From contig NC_092605.1 in assembly GCF_047663525.1 (NCBI RefSeq), positions 3,534,001 to 3,598,000 on the forward strand: a stretch of 64,000 nt of DNA, read 5' to 3'. The translations under genes were made by a program, and so were the position numbers. Under the pieces are notes generated by a model. The model did not search any database and had not been told where the DNA came from. It saw only the letters and a list, made by a program, of their open reading frames with translations. This document shows positions 22,017-32,445 of this stretch, piece by piece; the stretch's first letter is position 1, and the number at the start of each line of letters is the position of its first letter. The DNA comes from Anas platyrhynchos (lineage: Eukaryota; Chordata; Aves; Anseriformes; Anatidae).

Positions 22017-25000
22017 GTACGTACAGCCCCCCACACCCGTGCACGGGATGTCCCGCCAGGCTTTGCTTAGGAGGCTGCAGGACGGGGCGGAACCAAATAC
22101 GTCCCGTGTCCCCGCGGCTCGCAGTCTGGCACCGGGCTGCACGCTGCTGTGTTCTTGTGCTGGGCTGTGGGTTCACCTCGCTTCCCTCCCTCTCCTTGTA
22201 CCTCTGCGTGGTGCTGCCTTGCACGTATGTCTTTGAGTCATCAGCTCCTGTGCAATGACAGGGGAGGGTAGAAGGGGAAAAGGATCAGACACGGTGGAAA
22301 TCAGAGTGGAATCGGGATGGAGGAAATTTCACTGATATCAGCAGTGGGTATCACAGCACCCAGGCATGCTGATGGCAGCGGGCAAGAGCTTTAGCAGAAA
22401 GAGGATTTAAAGGAGTGGCTCTAACAGACATAGCTGGGTCCTTAGGATTTCCTGATCCCTGCATCCTCGAAGCCTGCTCACAGCCAGCAATAGGTTGCCC
22501 CTGAGCTATTTCAATAACGATCATTTCTCAGGGCAGGGAGGAACAGGGAGCTGCTGGATGCATTGCCAACTTCCAAAAAGTCACGAACTGAGCTTCAATC
22601 CCTCATCAGCTTGCTGCACCCCGGACCCACAGGGGTGGCAGCCTGGCCCTACCCCTTTCTTTCTCCATGATCTCCCAGAGCAGCCGATGGGGAGCGGCTC
22701 AGCTGCTTACTGGGAAGCCGATGGCATTCCCCTGGTAAAAGCAGCTCGCTACGTGCACGGATCGCAAAGTCAGCACCGCTCACACCGCGTGCACCAACAC
22801 TCCCCATCCGTGACTGAGCCGCGCTGCTGTTTTAGAAGACTAATAGGGAACTGGACTCCTTCCAGAACAGAAATAACAGGATTGCCTTCACGCTAGCCTC
22901 GCTGCTGGAAATAAAATATATATGTTAGCACATGCTTGAAAATTTCCTGCGAAAAACCTTGCTGCCTGTGCTTGCTGAATGTTACTGCGATTCTTTACCT
23001 ATTTGGCCAAATTATGTATTCTGGAGAGAGGAGCTCAGCTGCTGCATTCAGAGCTGCCTCTAACCAAATTTGGGAGTGTGTCATCCGTGTGCTTGATGTC
23101 TCTCGCGTAGGTACTTATGCGCCTGGAAACATCTTCTGCCTTTCCTCGCACGGAGAGCAAAACTCCCACAAAAGGAAAATCATAGAAATTGGTTGATAAA
23201 CACCCAAAGTGCACAACTGCAGGGTAAATATAAAGCTCATAAATATCCAGCTGTCTCCAAAAAGCAGCTTTGCGGCCAGGGCAGCACGAAAGCAGCTCCT
23301 GGCTTTGACAGACATCAGCATGTGCTATCACTGGCATGGGTCACGTCCCGGCACTGCCTTTCTGCTGGGCACCACAAACAAACGGCTGCTCGTGGAGAGG
23401 CTGAGCCCATACAAGAAAGGCTGGTGTGGTTCCTCAGTTTTTAAAGATATTTTGGAAGTTAGATGGTGTCCTGTGTCAAAAGCAGCATCTGAGGCTTGAA
23501 AGGGCATTGCTTTCTCACCTCTGTTATAGAATAGTTTTAATCCCCATTCTGCTCAGGCGGAAAACCCCACATGGGGAGGTGGGGAGGGCTTGGTCCCTGC
23601 AAGTCAGGGCTGCTAAATGCCGCCATGCCCGCACGGTATGTGTTGGATTGATTTCACACTTCTGGGAAGAGATATCAGGAGGAAAACAGCGTGGCTGTGA
23701 AACCTGCAGCGGTCAAGAAAATGTGAATGAACCACCAGGGAGCAAAGGAGATGTGGACATTTGTTTTCCTGAAAATTGTGAGATGTAGTCAGACATCACT
23801 GCCAGGACTGGAAAAGAAACATCAGAATTTATCACTGCGTTAATAACCATTTACCAGTCACTCCCTGAGAAGGAAATGGATGGCACGATTAGCATTATTT
23901 ATTAGGTTTTGAGCTCAGCACAGTGCAAAATGTGCAGGATGCATTGGCTTGCAGTCCACAAAGCAGATCTGTGATTTAGGCAGAGCTTTTAAATTTTACA
24001 GCGCTCTTGCGAGGATGCTGACAAATTGGAAAGGGTTCAGTGTCCTGCTGTAAGAAATTAAAGGACCAGGGGGATGGTCATTAAAACTGGGAAAATTCAG
24101 ACAAATACGGTGGTCAGTGGCCCACTGGGGCACTTTACCACTGAGTGGGACATGGTTTGCATCCACTGCCAGGCACTCCAGTGTAAGTGTTGTCCTAAAA
24201 TGTGTGTTCCTGTGCAGCAGTGGGGATGTTCTATAGCCAAGTGTGCTGCAGGCAGGTTAAAGAGGACCTTGTAAGTATGGGAACAGGGGCTCAGGGAGAT
24301 GGAGACAGAGAGGAAAAGTACTAGACAGAGCTGGCTGTTAGCAGGGCTGTCTTGTTGCCTGTGTCCATACAAGGAACTCTCTTTGCAAGACTGGTATGAA
24401 GTTAAACTATCCCCAAACTCTGTTTCAAAGCCCTTCCCCAGGCTTGTTGGCCAGCTCAGAGCCCAGGGCCTCCCCCTCTGATGCTCAGTCCCCACCTTGA
24501 CACCTCCTCCAAGCACAGCAGCAGGTCCTGCCCCCAGGATTACCACAAGTGGAGACCTCAGATTAAAAGCATCGCTCATCCTGGATTTTCTCGCCATCCA
24601 CAACACTGCTTGTGTCCATCTCAGATTCAGGAGCAAGGTGTGCTCCAGTCCCTTCCCAGACTGTCACTCTGACGCTGGTGGGTGGTGGTTGCCACCTGGA
24701 AACCCTGCAGGCCCCAGACATCTCATGGGCTCTCAGCATGTCCTTCCCCTGAGGCTCAGCAGTAGTTCAGTGCTGTGCATTTCTGCTGCATCTCATGGCT
24801 GCAGTAGGTGCCGTGCAGCCTCATGGTTGTGAGCAGCAGGAGAGGCAGGCCCTGCATGAATAAGGTGATGAATTGTCCCGTTTCCCCCTTCACAGTGGTC
24901 ATCCAGGAGTGATGAATCTGAAGGGAAGGGGCCAGGAGGGCTGTAAGGGCAGCTGACCTGGAACGGGGAGGACAGTGTGTGATACAGCACACAGTGTGTC

Positions 25001-26163
25001 CCTGCAGTTCACCGCGGCCTCAATGACTGCCGAGCTCCTGGGTTGGTCCCATCAGCACACGGAGGTGACCCCGTGGCAGAGAGAATGCGATTAGGGGTGG
25101 AGAGAAACAAAGATCGCCACAAAATTTTTATCCATTATAAAACCTATTTTAAATCCTATCCATTATGTAAATGTGCTGTGACACAAATGGGCTTTTCTCT
25201 AATTCATGATGGCACCAGAGAGGGACTGAAGTGCCTTGAATAATAGGGAACCTTGTTGATATAGATATTCCCAGCTCAGCAGAGCACCAAAAGTGTCTTT
25301 AAACTGAAAACAATATATCACTTCACCAAAAGCAATCTGGCTATATTTTCCCACATCAAAATGCATTTTCCAAAAGCACCTTCCCTAGAGCTAACCCACT
25401 TATATGATAGCCACATCGATCACACCTTTGCAGAGCTGTGCTGTCAGCCACAAACACAGGGGCAGCTCCTTCTGCCAGCAGTCTCTCTCTGTCTCAAAGA
25501 GATTTCCATGTGTCCCCCCTCTGCTGAGCCTTTGCAGACTGGAGGGTGGACTGGGCTGTACTGGTTTATCTGGCACAGCCACACATGCTGCAGCCCCCAT
25601 CACACCATCACTGATGGCTTCACCTCAGGCTTTGGATAATCAGCATGCTTGGGGCTTCCTTTGACATCAGCCTTTTCAGAGAGTTAATTAAAAGCCAAAA
25701 CAGTCAATCCAAGATGAAGCATTTCAGTTTCATCCCTCCTCACTCCCTTTTAGCACAGGAAGAAAAGGATCCCCAAACTGAGGTCACCAACCTGGACACT
25801 CAGCCACAGGCACCACTCAGACACTGGCAGAGGCACACAGCCTCCATACAGCCTCCAGTCTGAGCCTCAAAATTTGCAATTTTAGATATTGAGCTCTGAG
25901 TTCAACTACGTTTCCTCCAGTCATTTGCAGAGTTAATAAAGAACAGGTCAGGAGACGCCAGAGCTGAACATTAACCTAGTCTCCAGCAAGGAGAAGCTGC
26001 AGATGAAATAAAAGTCAGCTTTTAAAATTAAGTAGACAGCAGCATCTCAGAGGAATCTTTCACTAATGGGCCCAAAAACACTGCTTTAGAATTGCCCTGT
26101 CTCCTGGGAAAGAGAAAGTAAATCTTGAATCAGTAACTCTGAAATCTGCCATTTACATGACAG

Positions 26164-26193
26164 AAAAAAAAAAAAAAAAGAAAAAAAAAAAAA
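26164..26193. repeat. Poly(A) tract with one interrupting G
   Basis: This is about 30 bases of A with a single G at 26180, lying in CACNG1 intron 1. No target-site duplication or retroposon body is visible next to it. Confidence 0.85.
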
Positions 26194-26682
26194 GAACCTC
26201 CCAGGTAACATACAGTGCTCTGGTATCTTCTTGCCATGAGAAACTAATGCTGTAAATAAACAACAGATGCTTTCTGTGCCCTCCAGGCAGAGACCCACAG
26301 CACACCCTGCACTGGGGGCTTTGCTCAGGATCGGCCCATGGCTGCAGCCTGTGCTGGGGCAGCACGGAGGGGACATTGGGCAGGACCACAGAGTCCTCAC
26401 AGATTTCCTCCCAGCACCTCCTGGAAGATAGCACTAGCTCCGTTATTTAACAGACAGGAGATGCTGGAGTTAACAGTGGCCCCTTGCACACACACGGTGG
26501 GTATTTCGTGCAACCTTGGCACGATCCCCATCTCATGGGAGTCAAACCAGAGGGTGCCGGAGCGGTGCTGGGTGGTGCTGAGCAGGCTCTCTGCAGCCCA
26601 GCTTGGCAGAACAGTGCAATCAGAGCTGGCGCTGTGCAGCGTGACTCTGTGATTGCCCAGCTCCAGCCAAATTCCTTGTGAG

Positions 26683-26740
26683 CAACTGTTCTCCCAGTCC
26701 CGTACCCCTCCAAGTTTTCAATTAAAGAGGTTATAAATAG
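26683..26740. promoter_or_regulatory. CACNG1: MEF2-type motif and E-box in CACNG1 intron 1
   Basis: TTATAAATAG at 26731-26740 fits the MEF2 consensus YTA(A/T)4TAR exactly. A CAACTG E-box lies at 26683-26688, about 45 bases away. MEF2 and MyoD-family factors cooperate at many skeletal-muscle enhancers, and CACNG1 is a skeletal-muscle gene. The pairing is suggestive, but each motif is short enough to arise by chance. Confidence 0.35.
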
Positions 26741-26892
26741 TGAGGACACCCTTCGTCCTCACCCCACTGCTGCCAAAGCTTCAAGTCACTAAGTGGTGGC
26801 CAGACCCTTCCCCATCCCACTGGGATGCTGAAAGCAGAGCTGGCTCTGCACATGCAGAAACACATTTCAGTGTGGCTGAGGCAGGAGCCCAG

Positions 26893-27004
26893 ATGTCAGA
26901 AGGGACCTTTGGAGGTCATCTGGCCCAATCCCAGCTTAAGTGGGATCACCTGGACCAAGCTGGCCAGGACCTCATCCAGATGGCTTTTGAGTATCTCCAA
27001 GGCA
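26893..27004 (-). mobile_element. CR1 retroposon fragment (inverted)
   Basis: The plus strand carries the order AGAAGGGACCTTTGGAGGTCAT, a CCAATCCC block, TGGGATCACCTGGACCAAGCTGGCCAGGAC and a GGCTTTTGAGTATCTCCAA-type end. This matches the conserved 3'-proximal part of avian CR1, read as its reverse complement. It is diverged, lacks the terminal octamer repeats and has no coding capacity. It has the same orientation as the copy at 20919-20996. Confidence 0.88.
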
Positions 27005-28607
27005 CCCCAGCCAATGGAACTTTATACGCCCAGCCCCGAGCTGCCCTGCCATGCCAGGTCTTTCAAAACAGCCCGAGTTCCATATGCTGAGCGTTTTGGT
27101 CCTGCCCTGTGTCTCATTCAAGAAAGCAGGTGCAGAAAGCAAAAGCCAGCGAGAAGCTTCATTCTTCTAATTTAAAGCCTCAAGATTTTCTTGACTAGAT
27201 TATAACTGTTTGTTCTTCTACTTGTATCCATCTAATTGAAATAGTATTTCTCCTGCATGTTTACATCCACCCCAAAATTCCATGTATGCTGTTGAGAGGC
27301 TCAGCTTCCAGCTTGCTTCCACCCAACGTGCCCCCATCCCGCTGCCTCAATCCCCGTTCATCTTCTAACTCCGCTATAAACACCCCATGTACCCAGCAGC
27401 ATGTTCACATGAAGTCCAGATGAGGAAAATCCAGTAAGTTCCCACTGACTCCACTATCATCAAATCAACTTAGCAGACTGCTCTGATGGGAGCGAACTTT
27501 GGTGAAGCCACATTTTGTGAGAGCCTCTTTCCCCTTGACTCGTATGGCCTTCCCTTGCCTTTTGTCTGCAGCTTCAGATAACTTTTATCTTTTTGGTTTG
27601 ACAGCCATAAAAAGCCCTTTCAGTAAAACACCACGTGCTCTGCTACACTGCAGCATCCTCACCTCTGGGCCCCCCACAGTGACCCTCCCCACAAAGCAAA
27701 CTGCTCCAGGCTGCTGACTGGGGCATATCTCCCTACAAGTCGCTACCATGCGGGGCCTACAGGTTGGAGAAGGGAAGGAGAGGGAGGGAGAAGGTGGATG
27801 GGGACACTTCACCCCCCTGTTTGGAGCCCAGACTGACCACAGGAGCGGTGACCCTCCTACAGCCAGTGCCGCTCTGGAGCAGGAGGGCAGGGACAAGGGG
27901 AGGTGAGTGGAGACGCCAGCTCTGCTGCGGGCACGGCAGGTCTCATCACCAGGAAACACAGCCACAGAGAGGCAGGGATGAGTGATGGCCTAAGAAAGAA
28001 TGAGAAAAATTATCTGTAATTCATGCTTTAAATAGAAGAGCAATCAGTGTGCAAAGCTCTTGGAAGGAGAGGCTTACAAGAGGCAGCAGAGGCCATGCCC
28101 GTGCCAGAGCGGGTTGCCTGGCAGGCACGTGCCACTTGTCTGCTCCCAAATAAAACAGAGCCAGCTCGGATTTCTCCATGTCACCGTCCCCTCCGCTCAG
28201 CCTTGGCGGGTTGGGGTTCAGCTGAAGCAGAATGACTGACACAACATGTCAAGCAAAGTGGAGGTATTAGAGGAAGGTGTCAAACTGGCAGCTTGACTCC
28301 ACATCGTTCTTTTGTGGGAAATGTTCCCAAGAGGACACCTGGGGAAGCACAACTGTCAGGGCCATTTAAGCACCTCCTGAAGTGTTCTGATAGATCAAGG
28401 CCCAAATCCTTGAGATCGGTCTCCCGCTGCTATTCTTGTTCTTAAAAAAAGCATTTGCTGGATGTCTGCAGCAGAAATGGGATCCCATTAGTTCTTACCC
28501 TAAAAACACCATGAGTCTTGATATATTAGTAAAAAGCAAAATCCATTTTACTGCATTTTATCAGAGGTTCCCAAGTGCACAAAATTAAATTTCCTTTTCT
28601 CTTTCAG

Positions 28608-28682
28608 AACAAACCTGCTCCTACTTCAAGCACTTTACTCCAGGAGAGAGCTCGGAGATATTTGAAGTAACCACCCAGAAAG
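28608..28682 (+). CDS. CACNG1: CACNG1 exon 2: second half of extracellular loop 1
   Basis: This 75-base exon completes the glutamate codon begun in exon 1. It encodes QTCSYFKHFTPGESSEIFEVTTQK, the loop segment leading to TM2. It carries Cys84, a further conserved extracellular cysteine. The acceptor is CTCTTTCAG|AA and the donor is AAG|GTAAGA. Compared with human gamma-1 (KNCSYFRHFNPGESSEIFEF), the GESSEIFE core is unchanged. Confidence 0.95.
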
Positions 28683-30698
28683 GTAAGAATCATCCTGAAA
28701 ACTTTTTCCTGCCATTGCACGAACTGAGGTGCACACAAGATGTAAGGTGATGGGGAACCTGAAATGAGGGCTCAATCCTGGCTCCACTGAACGCAGTAGA
28801 GGAATTTCTATCAGACACCACCACAAATGCTGCAAAATGTCTTGCCAGCATAAAACTAACATCACATCAGCATTATCCGTGACACTCCGAGACTTTACCA
28901 TGGAAGGAAGAAGAGGTTAATAAAATCTAAATAAATAAACCTCAACCCAAAGCAGAGTCTTGACCCTGAAAAGAAGTAGAGAGGCTCTGTGGAGACCATT
29001 AGGAGTTTTATGCTTGATATTGATTTTATATGAAAGTCATGTGAAAGCCAGAGTGATCAATGGAAGGAAGGAACAGAGATCCTATAAAGACATATAGTTG
29101 GTGTTTACACAGCATGGATTTTGAAAACTGCCTTCCACAGACAAATTTCACATTTCTAGTAAGTCCCTGATAAAGCCAAATATTTTTAGCATTCAGCACG
29201 CACTGCTCTCATTCTTGCCCTCTCATTAAGAAGAAATTCCTTTCCACTTTGCCACACAACATATTTTAGTGTGGAGTAAAGGAGCTGATGATTACATTAC
29301 ACATATTAACCAGTCTGCTTTGTTTCCAGTAGAAATGATAATGGTAGAAAAGCCTGCACATGGCTTTTCTAAAAAAGCAATTGCCTGAGACAGGAAAGAC
29401 TGGGAATTTTGCATTAATAGAAGAGCATATACCTGAGCTACCTGCTCTTGTTTATTGATATACTATTAGGTCCAGCCATCTGATCTTAAAGACCTATCTG
29501 ATGCCTTCTTTGTTATTTCAGGGAAAAAAAAATAAAAAAAAAAAATCAGGAAGAACTTTTTCTTTAGAGTAAAAGAAAAAGCTTAAGCTACAGCAAATGA
29601 TTTTACATTGAAGCTAACTGTTTTGGGCAGTTCTAGCACATAGTAAAGAAAACCAAAAAGAGAAACATCTAAGAAATTATAGTAAAATAGTGGTATGAAA
29701 AGCAGAGAGAACAAAGAGCGATATGCTTTCCATTTCACAGAAATAGCTCCATTTTGATGGGAGCTAATTAGTAACAGGCAAAAAGATTCTTCATGATTTT
29801 GCCTGGAATACACATTTTTTTAAATGGGCTGAAAGGCAAATATCATCAGATATTATGATATTCATGCATGGCTACATGTGCTAAATCTTAAACTGATATG
29901 AAAACGAATGAAATATGTAAATGAAGGCCTGAATTATTTAATTAGTGATTCTTCCCTTCCGTCCAGGCACTGAACTGTGCCTCGGCTGGGTGAAGTGTCT
30001 ACTGTGCATCTTAGCTGGTTTAGCAAAAAAGCAGGATATTTTATGGAGGGTTTAATCCTATGCCCTGAAGAAGCTGAGTTTCCATAGAGCTGGAATTCTT
30101 TTTCTTAAAGAAAATATATTAAAAAAACATAAAGAGGCTGTGCAAACAGTTCACCTCTGGCCTCCTGCCTCAGTTGCCTGCTCAGATTTTGAGCCCTCTG
30201 AAGCACACAAATGTCCTGCACTGGTACAGCATCAGCACCGTGCACAGGGGCCTTGTTGAGGCCCTGCAGTACAGACCTAGCACAAAAATAGCACAGAGCT
30301 GCTTATTTACTCTGAGAGCAGAGTGTGGAGTGATGGAAGAAATGAGAGCGTGGAGCCCAGAAGCCTTCAGCAATAACATCCATGAAGCAGAGCTAAAATG
30401 GCTCCAGTCCAGAGCTTCTTCAGGCTAACACAGGTGCCATTTGGTCTTTCAGTAAGTGTTAATAAAATGATTTTCCCCTCTTCTGTTTCTATGTCCTTTG
30501 CATTCCAAAGATACTTGGCCAATATTTCCCCCTGCTTTTATTTTAGGGAAATACTAGATTCATCAGAGTCCCCTTTCTGTAGCATCAGGACACATTTTTC
30601 TCTGAGTGACCTTCTGCAAAGTCACAACCATTGATGGGAGCATGCTCAAAATCTGCAGACATTCACAATTTTTTTTTGTGTTTCCTTTGTTTTGGCAG
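28683..30698 (+). other. CACNG1: CACNG1 intron 2
   Basis: This 2.0-kb AT-rich intron runs from GTAAGA to TTTGGCAG. It holds short A runs (29530-29545) and no recognisable gene content. Confidence 0.85.
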
Positions 30699-30836
30699 AA
30701 TACAGCATTTCAGCTGCAGCCATTGCCATCTTCAGTGTTGGCTTTGCCATCATTGGAACAATCTGCGTCCTCTTATCCTTCCAGAAGAAGAGGGACTACC
30801 TGCTGAAGCCAGCATCCATGTTCTACACCTTTGCAG
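30699..30836 (+). CDS. CACNG1: CACNG1 exon 3: TM2 and start of TM3
   Basis: The 138-base exon completes a glutamate codon and encodes YSISAAAIAIFSVGFAIIGT and ICVLLSF, which together form TM2. The positively charged cytoplasmic loop QKKRDYLLKPASMFY follows, and then the beginning of TM3 (TFAG). The KKRDYLL-PASMFY block is characteristic of gamma-1 and distinguishes it from TARPs. The acceptor is TTTTGGCAG|AA. The donor is CAG|GTACAA, somewhat weaker than the other donors of this gene. Confidence 0.95.
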
Positions 30837-31584
30837 GTACAAGGGTCACTTAATTGCACTTGGCTCATAGTACAATATCAAGAAACTTAGATAAACCCTG
30901 GGCGGATGGAAACACTTCTGAAAATGCCCAGAAAATGGCATTGTTTTCCTTGTTACAGTGAGACTACAAGTCCCCATGTGGAGCTCCAGTTGAAGAGTTC
31001 TGAAAATGTCCTGTTCAGCTTTACCCAGCAGCCTGTCTGTATTTTCTCCAACTACTTTTAAAATGGGCATTTCTAACACATTCAGTGCTGGCTGCAGTCA
31101 CTATTCCATCTCATTTAGTCTAAGCACAATAACACATTAAGGTTCAAACCAAAGAAACAGCTGATCCAGGCCCAAGATATGCAGCTGTCTCCCAAAAATA
31201 CAAAGATCACATTTTTACATGAACTATCACTTCCTTGACATGCCACAGTGACTGAAAGACAGAGGTGCAAATTGTCACCTCAATAAAACCTTTATTCTAC
31301 TTTTGGAAAAGCTCCCTGAGGAATGCAATTATTCCTTCATCACTTTGAGTTTCCCATCCAAGCCTTCCTAAAAGGTAATACTCAACAAGTCACCGGCTGA
31401 CTTACATAGCCTAGGCTATAGCAGAGATCTGAGTACTTGCTGGCGTTGGTTCCTTCAAACATTCGAGTCAATGACTCACCTGTGAATCTCACTGCAATTC
31501 CTGTATGCTAAGAGGCAGATGAGGTGGTTAAGGATGAAAAATTGACAGCTGGTTATTCAACCCACTGCTCTCATCTTCCTTCAG
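30837..31584 (+). other. CACNG1: CACNG1 intron 3
   Basis: This 0.75-kb intron runs from GTACAA to CTTCAG. No feature is recognised inside it. Confidence 0.85.
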
Positions 31585-31811
31585 GTCTCTGCATCATCAT
31601 CTCTGTTGAAGTCATGAGACAATCTGTGAAAAGGATGATTGACAGCAAGGAGACAGTCTGGATTGAGTACAGTTACTCCTGGTCCTTTGCCTGTGCCTGT
31701 GCCTCCTTCGTCCTGCTCTTCATCTTCGGAATCGTCCTCCTCCTGATTGCGCTGCCTCGCTTCCCCCAGAACCCCTGGGAGACCTGCATGGATGCAGAAC
31801 CAGAGCACTGA
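31585..31811 (+). CDS. CACNG1: CACNG1 exon 4: TM3, TM4 and C-terminus
   Basis: It completes the glycine split by intron 3 and encodes the rest of TM3 (LCIIISVEVM). The second extracellular loop follows (RQSVKRMIDSKETVWIEYSYSW), then TM4 (SFACACASFVLLFIFGIVLLL) and a short cytoplasmic end, NPWETCMDAEPEH. The terminal MDAEPEH is identical to mammalian gamma-1. The tail has none of the TARP extension or PDZ ligand. The stop is TGA at 31809-31811. Confidence 0.97.
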
Positions 31812-31973
31812 TGTTCCCCAACCCGTGGGAAAAGCCAGAGTGTTTTGAAAAAATTTATATTTTTTAAAATGTCTTGATCTCACCATACAATGTGCACTCC
31901 GTTAACTAAGTCATGATTGAAACAAGGCTTCTTCAATTATAACTCTCGCTTTGTTGTTTTTTTGTGGTTTTGC

Positions 31974-31997
31974 TTTTTTTTTTTTTTTTTTTTTTTT
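31974..31997. repeat. Poly(T) tract in the CACNG1 3' UTR
   Basis: This is an uninterrupted T run of about 24 bases, giving a poly(U) stretch in the sense transcript. It could be the reverse-complement tail of a degraded retroposon or a simple homopolymer. Confidence 0.85.
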
Positions 31998-32377
31998 AAG
32001 GAAAGAAGAGAGAGCATTCAGAGCACCAGTGTGGGTGAACAGCACTCTGCTCTCTTTACACCTCCACCCTGCTGGAGGCTGAGGGGCGATTTGCAATTTG
32101 TGGATGCCTTGTGCCAATGCAGCTGGGTGAAAAAGTGCACGTGAGACAACTCATGCTGCAGAGGAGACAGCATTCTTGGGGTGTGCAGTGTAGTTAGAGT
32201 TGAAGAGCTTAAGGGATACCAAGCCTTTACTCCTCACTTGTTCAGACACTCTGTGAGAAATTTCAGCTCCGTGGGAGTCCATCTCCCATCTGTGCCATAC
32301 TCCTCTGCCTCCTGAGAAGGGTTAGCTCACCACCTAAATCTATTGGAGAACCTTATGCTGTTCTACTAAACTGTTAA

Positions 32378-32424
32378 AATAAAATAATTAAAAAAAAAAA
32401 GACTTTGCCTAGCATTGGAATAAA
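32378..32424 (+). terminator. CACNG1: Poly(A) signals of CACNG1 (two AATAAA)
   Basis: AATAAA occurs at 32378-32383 and again at 32419-32424. Either could direct cleavage; the spacing would change transcript length by only about 40 bases. Confidence 0.6.
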
Positions 32425-32445
32425 CATTTAACCTACTGATTTACA

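Larger units (their letters stand above)
22017..28607 (+). other. CACNG1: CACNG1 intron 1
   Basis: This 6.6-kb intron runs from GTACGT to CTTTCAG. I see no coding exon. The 179-codon minus frame (24097-24636) is not a recognisable protein. It contains a poly(A) tract at about 26164-26193, a MEF2-type motif with a nearby E-box (26683-26740) and a CR1 fragment (26893-27004). Confidence 0.85.
21776..32445 (+). other. CACNG1: CACNG1 gene (complete coding region)
   Basis: This gene encodes the gamma-1 subunit of the skeletal-muscle L-type calcium channel (dihydropyridine receptor), a claudin-like protein with four membrane segments in the sarcolemma and T-tubules. Gamma-1 associates with Cav1.1 and shifts its inactivation. 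Four coding exons (241, 75, 138 and 227 bases) total 681 bases: 226 residues plus stop. Human gamma-1 has 222 residues. The four extra residues sit in the first extracellular loop between two conserved cysteines. All three introns fall in phase 1, so every junction splits a codon after its first base. CACNG4 lies upstream on the same strand and HELZ converges from downstream, the vertebrate order. The protein lacks a TARP-type PDZ tail, as expected for gamma-1. Confidence 0.96.
31812..32445 (+). other. CACNG1: CACNG1 3' UTR
   Basis: Non-coding sequence after the stop leads to AATAAA at 32378-32383, which is followed by an A-run, and to a second AATAAA at 32419-32424. The end is therefore placed near 32400-32445. 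A pure T tract of about 24 bases lies inside (31974-31997). Confidence 0.65.

Noticed and set aside
21492..22142. 216-codon open frame antisense to CACNG1 exon 1
   Set aside because: It is the antisense shadow of a CpG-rich promoter and coding exon; Arg/Ala/Pro-rich and without family resemblance.
23520..23560. Possible third CR1 trace (TTATAGAATAG-like)
   Set aside because: Only a short AT-rich similarity to the CR1 terminal octamers; the diagnostic GGTTGGAA...GACCT block is absent.
24097..24636. 179-codon minus frame in CACNG1 intron 1
   Set aside because: No domain or repeat family recognised; intronic, and not supported by splice sites.
27760..27800. Purine-rich GGGAGG tract considered as a G-quadruplex
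   Set aside because: G runs are mostly two to three and interrupted by A; not enough G3 runs with short loops.
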